From assembly GCA_041908585.1 (NCBI GenBank), contig JAYRFB010000261.1:1-30376 (forward strand): 30,376 nt of DNA, read 5' to 3'. Shown in pieces: positions 22,057 to 29,603 of the stretch (positions are counted from its first letter, which is position 1; each line of letters starts with the position of its first letter). The DNA is from CAINDZ01 sp041908585 (lineage in GTDB: Bacteria > Krumholzibacteriota > Krumholzibacteriia > LZORAL124-64-63). Both the position numbers and the translations under genes were made by a program. Below the pieces are notes generated by a model. The model was not told the origin of the DNA. It made no database searches and was given only the letters and a program-made list of their open reading frames with translations.

Positions 22057-24138
22057 TTGTTTCGACCGGCATATGGCAATCGTCGTGCCGCCCTGCGGCA
22101 CGTGGCTCTACCGGCCCTTCTTCTGGCGACCGGCCTGACGGCGACCGCCGCCCGGGCGCAAAGCTGGGTTTCGGACGCCTCGGGTGCGAACGGGGACCTG
22201 TTCGGGGCCGCCATCAGCGCACTGGGGGATGTCAACGGCGACGGGCGCTCGGAGTTCCTGGTGGGGATCCCGGGGGCCCTGACCGACGACGGCGAGGTGT
22301 TCCTCTGGCACGGCGGCACGGGCATGCCGGTAGCGCCCGACCTGGTCTGGACCGGCGCGGCGAACGAGAACTTCGGCTGGGCGGTGGCCCGCATCGGCGA
22401 CGTCAACGACGACGGCAAGGACGACTTTGCCGTCGGTGCGCCCCTGGCCGACAACGCCGGGCTCGACGCCGGCCGCGTCTACGTCTTCTACGGCGAGACC
22501 CTGGCCGCGGGCACGGCGTCCGCCCGGGCCGACGTGATCATCGCCGGGGAAAACGCCGGGGACAACTTCGGCTGGTCGGTATCGGCAGCCGGCGACATGG
22601 ACGGCGACGGCCGCGACGACTTCATCGTCGGCGCCCCCGGCAACGACGGCGCCGGCCTGGACGCGGGCGCCGCCTACATCATCTACGGTTCGGGCAGCGG
22701 CCCTTCGGCCAGCCTGGGCGCGGCCACGAAGCTCACCGGCGAGATCGCCGGCGACAGCTTCGGCTGGGCCGTCTGCGACGCGGGGAACTTCCTGGCCGGC
22801 AGCGAGGACTGCGTGGCCGTCGGAGCGCCGCTCAACAACACCCACGGCGGGATGGCGGCCGGCGCGGTCTACGTCTTCGAGGGCGGGCTGGGCAACGTGA
22901 ATCCCGACGCCGTGGCCGACCATGTCCTGGGCATCGGCTCGGCGTCCAAGGCGTCGGCGCAGTACGGCTACAGCGTGCGCAACGCCGGGCGCTGGAACGC
23001 CGACAGCTTCGACGACCTGGTGATCGGCGCTCCGTACTGCGACCAGCAGGCCGCGGACGCGGGCCGCTTCGAGATCGTCTTCGGCGCCTCCAGCCCTTCG
23101 ACGAGCGGCGACCGCTCGGCCGACGGCGAGAGCGCGGGCGACTTCCTGGGCTGGTCGGTGGCGCGCGCCGGCGATTGGTCCGGTACCAGCGCCGAGGATG
23201 TGCTGGCCGGCGCGCCCGGCTCCAACAATGGCGGCACGGACGCGGGCCGCGCCTACGTCTACCGCGGCGGGCAGGCCGACGTGGCCACCGCCGCGTCGCT
23301 CGATGCGCTGCCCAACGCGCCGGTGATGCCGGGCACCGCGCCGGACGATCTCTACGGACGGGCCGTGGCCGGGCTGGGCGATGTCGACGGCGACGGGCTG
23401 GCGGACATCGCCGTCGGGGCGCCGGGCGGCAACAGCTTCCCCACGAACGCGACCAGTGGTTACGTGCACCTGCTGCAGAGCGGCGGCACACCGGTGGCCG
23501 CCGAGCTGCAGTCGTGGCAGGCCCGCTGGCTGGGCGCCGACGAGGCCGCGCAGGTGGCCCTCGCGTTCTCGCTGTCGGCGCCCGCGACGGAGGTCGCGGG
23601 CATCGACCTGGCGCGCCTGGTCGTGGACGCCGGCGGACGACTCCTGTCCCGCGACCTGCTGTGGTCCGGACCGGTCGAGGCGACCGTGGCCGCGCCGGGC
23701 ACCCTGGCCCATGACGGCGATCTGTACCGATTCACCGACCCGGGTCCGGCCGCCCCGCCTGTCGGCGGCGCCCTGGCCTATGAGGTCACGCTGCTGCTGG
23801 CTGACCACCGGACGGTTCAGCTGGGCGAGCTGGTCGGACCGGCAGGTCCGGCGCCGACCTATGGGCTGGCCTTCGGCCCGGCGATGCCCAACCCGGTCAC
23901 CTCGACGCTGCGGTTCAGCTTCCGCGCGCGCGCCGGCGACGCCGTTCAGGTGAACGTGTTCGACCTGCGGGGCCGCCTGGTGCGCACGCTGCACGAGGGC
24001 ACCGGCACGGGCGCCTGGACCGAGGCCGGCTGGGACGGGCGCGACGGCGGCGGACGCCTGGTCGCCGAGGGCGTCTACCTGCTGACGGCGCAGTCGCGCG
24101 AGGGCACGCGCAGCCGTCGCCTGACGCTGGTGCGATGA
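22057..24138 (+). CDS. Secreted FG-GAP repeat (seven-blade propeller) protein with C-terminal sorting domain
   Basis: The 693-residue product has a signal peptide (about 1-34, cut after AARA). Seven FG-GAP/integrin-alpha-like repeats of about 60 residues follow, with motif starts near 58, 115, 180, 244, 312, 373 and 442. Repeats 1, 2, 3 and 7 keep a DxDGDGxxD-type calcium loop (DVNGDGRSE, DVNDDGKDD, DMDGDGRDD, DVDGDGLAD); 4 to 6 have lost it. The last 90 residues match a FlgD-Ig/T9SS type A-like sorting module: MPNPVTSTLRFSF, VFDLRGRLVRTL, GWDGRDGGG, GVYLL. TTG 22057 is the start, with GGGAGG 7 bases upstream and the signal peptide just behind it. It is probably a cell-surface or secreted adhesin-like protein; the ligand is unknown. 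Confidence 0.88.
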   Translation: MFRPAYGNRRAALRHVALPALLLATGLTATAARAQSWVSDASGANGDLFGAAISALGDVNGDGRSEFLVGIPGALTDDGEVFLWHGGTGMPVAPDLVWTGAANENFGWAVARIGDVNDDGKDDFAVGAPLADNAGLDAGRVYVFYGETLAAGTASARADVIIAGENAGDNFGWSVSAAGDMDGDGRDDFIVGAPGNDGAGLDAGAAYIIYGSGSGPSASLGAATKLTGEIAGDSFGWAVCDAGNFLAGSEDCVAVGAPLNNTHGGMAAGAVYVFEGGLGNVNPDAVADHVLGIGSASKASAQYGYSVRNAGRWNADSFDDLVIGAPYCDQQAADAGRFEIVFGASSPSTSGDRSADGESAGDFLGWSVARAGDWSGTSAEDVLAGAPGSNNGGTDAGRAYVYRGGQADVATAASLDALPNAPVMPGTAPDDLYGRAVAGLGDVDGDGLADIAVGAPGGNSFPTNATSGYVHLLQSGGTPVAAELQSWQARWLGADEAAQVALAFSLSAPATEVAGIDLARLVVDAGGRLLSRDLLWSGPVEATVAAPGTLAHDGDLYRFTDPGPAAPPVGGALAYEVTLLLADHRTVQLGELVGPAGPAPTYGLAFGPAMPNPVTSTLRFSFRARAGDAVQVNVFDLRGRLVRTLHEGTGTGAWTEAGWDGRDGGGRLVAEGVYLLTAQSREGTRSRRLTLVR

Positions 24139-25154
24139 GCGAGGGGACGGCCGCCTGCATACCCCTGACGGGCGGCCGTGCCCCTTCGCTCTCGCGCATC
24201 GAGCTGCACACGCACCTCGAAGGCTCGGTCACGCCCGCGCGCCTGCGCGCGCTGGCCGAACGCCACGGCAGGCCCGACCTGCCGGACGCCTGCCTGGACC
24301 CGTCCGGGCAGGCGTTCCGTTTCAGCGGTTTCCACGGCTTCCTGGACCTGTACAAGAAGGCCACGGCCGTCATGCGCGCGCCGCGGGACTTCCACGAGCT
24401 GGCGCTGGACCTGGCCGACCAGCTGGTCGCCGACGACGTGTCCTATGCCGAGGTATCGGTCTCCTACGGCGTGCTGCTGGCGCGCGGGCTGGACCCGGTG
24501 CCGGTGCAGGCCGCGCTCTGGGAGGCCTCTGAGGAGGCCCTGGCCACGCGCGGCGTCACGCTGCGCTGGCTGCCGGATGCGGTGCGGCAGTTCGGCGTGG
24601 ACGCGGCCTGGCGCGCCTGGGAGTGCGCGGCGCGGGCCGGCCGGGCGCAGGGCGTGGTCGGCTTCGGCCTGGGCGGCGACGAGGCGAACGGCCCGGCCCG
24701 GGACTTCGCCGCGCTCTTCGCCGAGGTGCGCGCCGCCGGCCTGGGCGTCAGCATCCACGCGGGCGAGGTGACGGCGATGGGAGACGGCGCCCGCGACTCG
24801 ATCCGCGAGGCGGTCGACAATTGCGGCGCCGCGCGCATCGGCCACGGCCTGGCCGCGGCCGGCGACCCGTCGTTGCTGCGCGAGCTGGCCGCGCACGGCA
24901 TCTTCGTCGAGCTCTGCCCGCGCAGCAGCGTGGCCACCGGGGCCGTGCCGCAGCTGGCGGCGCATCCGCTGCAGGCGTTCCTGGACGCCGGCGTGCCCTG
25001 CTGCCTGAATACGGACGACCGCACGCTGTTCGGCCTGGACCTGCGCGGCGAGTACGAGGCGGCGCGCGCGGTGCTGGCGCTCACGGACGAACAGGAACGG
25101 GCGATGGCGGCGGCGGCGGCGGCAGCGGCTTTCGACGCGGCGCCCCGGGGCTGA
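24135..25154 (+). CDS. Adenosine deaminase family protein
   Basis: Members of this amidohydrolase family deaminate adenosine or related purines. The 339-residue product keeps the metal and catalytic set: His25 and His27 (HTHLEG), His208 and Glu211 (HAGE), His237 (RIGHGL), Asp294 and Asp295 (NTDD). It also has the substrate loop GFGLGGDE (176-183). Deviations are CPRSS where CPxSN is usual and TDDR where TDDP is usual; an Arg there occurs in actinobacterial adenosine deaminases. It is cytosolic, with no signal. It overlaps the secreted FG-GAP gene by 4 bp (ATGA). The C-terminus has a run of Ala encoded by GCG repeats. Adenosine is the default substrate; aminodeoxyfutalosine or adenine cannot be excluded. 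Confidence 0.85.
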   Translation: MSEGTAACIPLTGGRAPSLSRIELHTHLEGSVTPARLRALAERHGRPDLPDACLDPSGQAFRFSGFHGFLDLYKKATAVMRAPRDFHELALDLADQLVADDVSYAEVSVSYGVLLARGLDPVPVQAALWEASEEALATRGVTLRWLPDAVRQFGVDAAWRAWECAARAGRAQGVVGFGLGGDEANGPARDFAALFAEVRAAGLGVSIHAGEVTAMGDGARDSIREAVDNCGAARIGHGLAAAGDPSLLRELAAHGIFVELCPRSSVATGAVPQLAAHPLQAFLDAGVPCCLNTDDRTLFGLDLRGEYEAARAVLALTDEQERAMAAAAAAAAFDAAPRG

Positions 25155-25259
25155 CCGGCGGGCGGCTGTGGCGGATCGCGTCCGGCGCCGCGACCCTGTC
25201 TGCCCGGCCGGCGGCCGACCCGCGACCGACCTGCGCCAGCCCGCGACCTGGAGGTTCCC

Positions 25260-25754
25260 ATGTCATCCGGCTTCCTCGACCATCCCGGCCGCCCCGGTCC
25301 CTATGGCGCCATCATGGACGAGACCGCCCGCGCGGCGGAGGATTTCTGTCGCGTGGTCGAGGGGCTGACCCCGGCCCGGTTCGACGAGGTGCGCGCCGGC
25401 GACGACCCGAACACGGTCTCGCTGCGCGCGATCTGCGCCCACACCGTCGGCGCCGCGCACCGCTACGCCGACTACATCCGCAAGGCGCGCGGGTTGCCGT
25501 TCGTCGAGATCTACCAGCTGGATCCGCGGGAACTTGCCGGGCCGCGGGACGTGCGACCGCGCCTGGGCGCCGCCTTCCGCTACACCGAGGCCGCGCTGGA
25601 GGGCCTCTACGACGTCGCATGCGCCGAGACGGCGCGCGTGACGTTTGCGGTGCGCTGGGGTCCCATCTACGACCCGGAGATGATCCTCGAGCACGGCATC
25701 GTGCACCTGCTGCGCCATCGGCGGCAGATCGAGCGCTGGCTGAACGAGGGTTGA
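25260..25754 (+). CDS. DinB/YfiT-like four-helix putative metalloprotein
   Basis: The 164-residue product looks like a DinB/YfiT fold, a four-helix bundle with a metal-binding His triad. Candidate ligands are His61 (ICAHTVGA) and His145/His149 (EHGIVH) on a late helix, the usual H...HxxxH layout. Family members include bacillithiol or mycothiol transferases and many uncharacterised proteins, so no reaction can be named. ATG 25260 has TGGAGG 5 bases upstream. A 105-bp spacer separates it from the deaminase gene. It converges with metG. Confidence 0.75.
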   Translation: MSSGFLDHPGRPGPYGAIMDETARAAEDFCRVVEGLTPARFDEVRAGDDPNTVSLRAICAHTVGAAHRYADYIRKARGLPFVEIYQLDPRELAGPRDVRPRLGAAFRYTEAALEGLYDVACAETARVTFAVRWGPIYDPEMILEHGIVHLLRHRRQIERWLNEG

Positions 25755-25794
25755 CCGACGGTGGGGCGTCAGGCGAGCGGCCGCGCGTGACCTG

Positions 25795-25836
25795 CGTCCG
25801 CGGACGTGCGCCGCGCGGGCACTTGCGCCGGCGCAA
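25795..25836. repeat. Paired palindromes between convergent dinB-like and metG genes
   Basis: CGTCCGCGGACG (25795-25806) and TTGCGCCGGCGCAA (25823-25836) are each perfect palindromes. They lie in the 109-bp gap between two converging genes, so they may act as terminators in both directions, but no T-tract is present. Confidence 0.5.
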
Positions 25837-25863
25837 CCGCGACATCGACGCCGAGCCCCGGGG

Positions 25864-27576
25864 TCAGTCTGCGATCAATTTCTTCAGCCGCTCGACCTCC
25901 CGCGCGATCACCTCGTCCTCGACGCGCGGGAACAGGATCTCGGGCTGGCCCAGCTGCCGGCCGGCCGGGACCGGCCGGCGCGTTTCGGCCCAGCCGCCCT
26001 GCCACAGCGGCGTCTCCAGGCCGAGCCAGGCCCAGACCTTCTCCATCGCGAACGGCACCACGGGCGCGAGCATCACCGCCAGGTGGCGGATGATCTGCAC
26101 GGCCACGCCCAGGCTCTGCTCGCAGCGTGGCAGGTCGTCCTTGCGCGAGCGGAAGGGCGCCGACTCGTCGAAGTAGCGGTTGCCCACCTGGCCGGCGTGG
26201 AAGGCGGCCTCCAGCGCGTTCTTGATCTCGAACCTCTCCAGCGCGGCGGCCCAGGCCGCCAGGTCGGATTCGACCTCCGCCAGCGCCTGGCGATCGAGGT
26301 CGGTCAGCGCCGCCTCCGACCACTGCGGCACGCGGCCCTCGAAGTACTTGTGGATGAACGTCAGCACGCGGTTGATCAGGTTGCCGAAGTTGTTCCCGAG
26401 CTCGTTGTTGTTGCGCGCCTGGAAGCCCTCCCAGGTGAAGTTCATGTCGCGCGTCTCGGGCAGGTTGCGCGCCAGCGTGTAGCGCAGCGGGTCCGGCCGG
26501 AACGACTGCAGGTACTCCGGCAGCCAGACGGCGAAGCCGCGGCTGGTCGACAGCTTGCGGCCCTCGAGGTTGAGGAACTCGTTGGCCGGCACGTCGTCCG
26601 GCAGCACCCAGTCCTGGCTGTGCACCATCAGCATCGCCGGGAACATCAGCGCGTGGAAGAAGATGTTGTCCTTGCCGATGAAGTGCACCAGGCGCGTGGA
26701 GGGGTCCTGCCACCAGGCGCGCCACTGCTCGGCATCACCCTGCGCGGCCGCCCATTCGCGCGTCGCCGAGATGTAGCCGATGGGCGCCTCGAACCAGACG
26801 TAGAAGACCTTGCCCTCGTGGTCCGGCAGCGGCACCGGCACGCCCCAGCCCAGGTCGCGCGTGACGGCGCGGTCGTCCAGGCCGTCGGCGAACCAGCCGC
26901 GGCAGTACTGGCGGACGTTGTCCTTCCATTCGGGATGGCCGGCGAGCCAGGTCTCGAGCTTCTCCTGGAATCGGCCGAGCGGCAGGAACCAGTGCGTGGT
27001 CTCGCGCAGCTCGAGCGGCGAGTTGTCCAGGACGTTGCGGGGCTCGATCAGCTCGGTGGGGTCGAGGCTGGTGCCGCAGGCCTCGCACTGGTCGCCCCGC
27101 GCGCCGGCGGAACCGCACTTCGGGCAGGTGCCCTCGATGTAGCGGTCGGCCAGGAAGCGCTGCTGGCTGGGGCTGTAGAACTGCTGCGTCGCCTTCTGCA
27201 CGAGCAGGCCCTGCCGATGAAGGTCCAGGAAGAACTCCTGGCTGGACTCGGTGTGCACCGCGCGGCTGGTCTGGCTGAAGTTGTCGAACGAGATCCCGAA
27301 GGCGGCGAACGAGGCGCTGATCGAGGCGTAGTTGCGGTCGACGAGCTCCTTGGGCGTGATGCCCAGCTTCTCGGCCGCGAGCGTGATGGGCACGCCGTAC
27401 TCGTCGGTGCCGCAGATGTAGAGCACCGGCTCGCCCCGCAGCCGCAGGTAGCGCACGAAGATGTCCGCCGGCAGGTAGGCACCGGCCAGGTGGCCCAGGT
27501 GGATGTCGCCGTTCGCGTAGGGCAGGGCGCTGGTCACCAGCGTCCGCGCGAAGGTCTTGCCGCTCGGCGTCTGCAC
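25864..27576 (-). CDS. metG: Methionyl-tRNA synthetase
   Basis: MetRS charges tRNA-Met with methionine. The 570-residue product is the compact form without the C-terminal tRNA-binding domain found in the 677-residue E. coli enzyme. Visible motifs are the HIGH-class HLGH (26-29), GTDEYGVP, a single zinc knuckle with Cys151, Cys154, Cys164 and Cys167, the WFEAPIGYIS region, and the KMSKS loop written KLSTS (341-345). The anticodon-binding helices follow, with ending EVERLKKLIAD. GTG 27576 is the start: GGGAG lies 8 bases upstream, and the open frame before it is low-complexity. A separate tRNA-binding protein (Trbp111 type) could be encoded elsewhere. Confidence 0.96.
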   Translation of the reverse strand: MQTPSGKTFARTLVTSALPYANGDIHLGHLAGAYLPADIFVRYLRLRGEPVLYICGTDEYGVPITLAAEKLGITPKELVDRNYASISASFAAFGISFDNFSQTSRAVHTESSQEFFLDLHRQGLLVQKATQQFYSPSQQRFLADRYIEGTCPKCGSAGARGDQCEACGTSLDPTELIEPRNVLDNSPLELRETTHWFLPLGRFQEKLETWLAGHPEWKDNVRQYCRGWFADGLDDRAVTRDLGWGVPVPLPDHEGKVFYVWFEAPIGYISATREWAAAQGDAEQWRAWWQDPSTRLVHFIGKDNIFFHALMFPAMLMVHSQDWVLPDDVPANEFLNLEGRKLSTSRGFAVWLPEYLQSFRPDPLRYTLARNLPETRDMNFTWEGFQARNNNELGNNFGNLINRVLTFIHKYFEGRVPQWSEAALTDLDRQALAEVESDLAAWAAALERFEIKNALEAAFHAGQVGNRYFDESAPFRSRKDDLPRCEQSLGVAVQIIRHLAVMLAPVVPFAMEKVWAWLGLETPLWQGGWAETRRPVPAGRQLGQPEILFPRVEDEVIAREVERLKKLIAD

Positions 27577-27642
27577 GTCAGGATCTCCCGGGTCGTCGGC
27601 GGGGGGGGTGCGGGTCCGGTGCGGCCGGTCCCCGGGACGGCG

Positions 27643-27682
27643 AAAAAAAGCGACAGGACGCCGGCGGGGGCATCCTGTCGCT
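27643..27682 (-). terminator. Intrinsic terminator after the M1/M61-like peptidase gene
   Basis: Read on the minus strand, AGCGACAGGA and TCCTGTCGCT form a perfect 10-bp stem with a 14-nt loop, followed by seven T. It begins 18 bases after the peptidase stop and precedes metG, so metG must have its own promoter or depend on read-through. Confidence 0.9.
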
Positions 27683-27700
27683 GCGCCGTCCACCGGCAAA

Positions 27701-29344
27701 CTATAGCAGGCTCCCCAGCGGCGGCAAGGCGGTTTTGCCGTAGACGTAGGTGTCCAGCCAGGGTCCGCAGCGCACGCCGGTCGAGGCCTCGATGGCGGAC
27801 TCGAGCAGCTCACGGGTCAGGGCCTGGCCGCGATGCTCGCGGTAGAGGCGGCGGACGACCTCGTCCAGGGGGCGCGCCTTCCCGCTGGCCTGGGCCAGCA
27901 TCTCGTCCAGGGCCACACAGGCCGTGACGCCGCCGGCGTAGCCGTAGCGCACCTGCTCGGCCGTGGCCATCACCTCGGCGGCGGCATCGGCCACCGACAT
28001 GCGGCCGAGCAGCCCGTTGTTGGCGTAGTCGCGATCCAGCCGGGCGCCCAGCACGCCGCGCGCATGGTCCGGCCGCCAGACGCCGGCGGCCGTCAGCATG
28101 CGCGCCGCGTACCAGGTCGTGGCGCCCTCGGTGAACCAGAGCAGCGACGGCTCTGTCTGCCGGATCGCCTCGCCGAGCCAGCCGTGGAACATCTCGTGGG
28201 CGATCACGCTGGCGGCCTGCTCCTCGAGCATGCCCCAGGTGGTGCCGCGGTCCAGCATGACCAGCACCGAGCTGCCGGTGTGCACGCCGTAGACGTCGAA
28301 GCGCTCGTCGCCGGTGATGTCGTTGGCCGACAGCAGAACGGTGATCTGGTCGCTGGGCGCCGAGCCGAAGAAGGCCATCTCGGTGCGCGCGATGCGACGC
28401 ACCAGGTCCAGGGCGGCCTCGTCCGCGAACAGCCACTCGCCGTCGGTCGCCAGCTGCACGACGCACTCGCCGGCCTGGGAGGCCCGCGTGCGGATGTCTC
28501 CGCAGACCAGCAGCGCGTTGTTGAGGTCCGCCAGGTCGCGCGGGCGATAGACCAGGTTCGTCGGCACCGGGGCCAGGGCGGCTGGCGCCTCGCCGGGCGC
28601 CGCCGCGGGCGTGCCTGGCGCCGGCCGGAAGCCCCGGCCATAGCCGAGGCTGGCCTCGCCGGTGCCGCCGGACCCACCCGCCGCGGGCCGCGGTCCTCCC
28701 TCGCGGACCAGCGCCGGCCAGGGGACCAGCAACGGCAACCGGGCGGGGTTGTGCACCATCACGCTGAGATCGGCCACGGGCACGCCGAGCGGCTCGAGGA
28801 AGATCTCGAACCCGGCGGCCCGTACGCCGCCGGAGACGGGGGTCGAGATGTGCCGGCGCACGTCCTGCTCATTGCCGGGCGTGGAACGGAGGTCCAGGCT
28901 GTAGACCACGCCGGCGCGGCGGGCGCCACGCGTCTCCAGGCGCCAGGCGTCGGGCGATGTCTGCACCCTGAGCGGCCGCAGCTGCCGGCCGTCCGGGGCC
29001 AGCTCGTGGGCCACGGGATCGCGCGCGCGCACGCCGCTGCGCGGGTCGCCGAGGACACTTGGCGGCAGGGCCAGGTCCAGGTTCGCGGGCAGGTCGCCGT
29101 CGCAGACGAGCGTGACCACCAGCCGGCCCGTCGCGGCGTCGGCCAGGTCCAGTTCATAGGCGAGCTTGACCGGCAGCGGTTCGCGCGGCCTGCCGATGGT
29201 CAGCCAGACGGTCGCCAGCGCCGCCGCCAGGGCGCCCAGGCGGACCCAGCGCCAGTGGCGGAATCCGCCGCGCGTCGGCTGCACGGACGGTGCCCCCCGG
29301 CGCGCCATGTAGCGCTGCAGTGCGGTTTGCCTCGGTCCGGGCAT
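27701..29344 (-). CDS. Membrane-anchored M1/M61-like gluzincin metallopeptidase
   Basis: The product (about 547 residues from ATG 29344) has one N-terminal anchor (about 33-50, after FRHWRWVR), a beta-rich region of about 150 residues, a Gly/Pro/Ala-rich linker near 215-258, and a catalytic domain. HEMFH (383-387) and Glu406 (WFTEGATTWYA) give HExxH-x18-E, the gluzincin zinc site of M1 and M61 peptidases. No GAMEN motif is seen, which argues against a classical M1 aminopeptidase, and no PDZ domain, unlike many M61 members. The end GPWLDTYVYGKTALPPLG resembles M61 termini. The start is uncertain: ATG 29422, 29392 and 29308 are alternatives. It is probably periplasmic; the substrate is unknown. 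Confidence 0.78.
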   Translation of the reverse strand: MPGPRQTALQRYMARRGAPSVQPTRGGFRHWRWVRLGALAAALATVWLTIGRPREPLPVKLAYELDLADAATGRLVVTLVCDGDLPANLDLALPPSVLGDPRSGVRARDPVAHELAPDGRQLRPLRVQTSPDAWRLETRGARRAGVVYSLDLRSTPGNEQDVRRHISTPVSGGVRAAGFEIFLEPLGVPVADLSVMVHNPARLPLLVPWPALVREGGPRPAAGGSGGTGEASLGYGRGFRPAPGTPAAAPGEAPAALAPVPTNLVYRPRDLADLNNALLVCGDIRTRASQAGECVVQLATDGEWLFADEAALDLVRRIARTEMAFFGSAPSDQITVLLSANDITGDERFDVYGVHTGSSVLVMLDRGTTWGMLEEQAASVIAHEMFHGWLGEAIRQTEPSLLWFTEGATTWYAARMLTAAGVWRPDHARGVLGARLDRDYANNGLLGRMSVADAAAEVMATAEQVRYGYAGGVTACVALDEMLAQASGKARPLDEVVRRLYREHRGQALTRELLESAIEASTGVRCGPWLDTYVYGKTALPPLGSLL

Positions 29345-29562
29345 CGCCGATCCCGCCTTCGCACGCCCGTCGGGGCGCGCTCCCGGGCGCATCGTCGCCC
29401 GGGGTTCCCGGTTGTTTCCCATCGCTTCGTGTCGCTTCCCGCGCGGATCGTCCGCGCGCGACCTTCCCTGGCCGGCAGCAACCGCCGTGCCGGGCGAGGG
29501 AGCGTAAGGCCGGGCGATGGCCGGCGCGTGCCTGCGCGGTGGGCGAAGGGGGCGCCATGCCC

Positions 29563-29568
29563 TATGAT
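29563..29568 (+). promoter_or_regulatory. Possible -10 box for SDR gene
   Basis: TATGAT occurs 35 bases before the SDR start, in the 259-bp divergent region. No convincing -35 box precedes it. The same TATGATG sequence occurs before the FG-GAP gene at 21955. Confidence 0.3.
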
Positions 29569-29603
29569 GCCGGCGATGTTCCGGAATTCGGGAGGAGCCG
29601 ACG

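Noticed and set aside
25102..25128. GCG trinucleotide repeat near the end of the deaminase gene as a contingency locus
   Set aside because: Changes in a three-base repeat keep the frame and only alter an Ala run near the C-terminus, so on/off switching is not expected.
27601..27608. Run of eight G near the metG start as a phase-variable tract
   Set aside because: It lies upstream of the coding region and of the ribosome binding site, in very GC-rich DNA. Nothing links it to a promoter spacer.
27700..27705. TATAGT on the minus strand as a -10 box for metG
   Set aside because: It overlaps the peptidase stop codon and lies upstream of the strong intrinsic terminator, so transcripts starting there would end before metG.
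26083..27927. Long plus-strand open frame opposite metG
   Set aside because: It is antisense to metG, crosses the terminator region, and shows no recognisable protein features.
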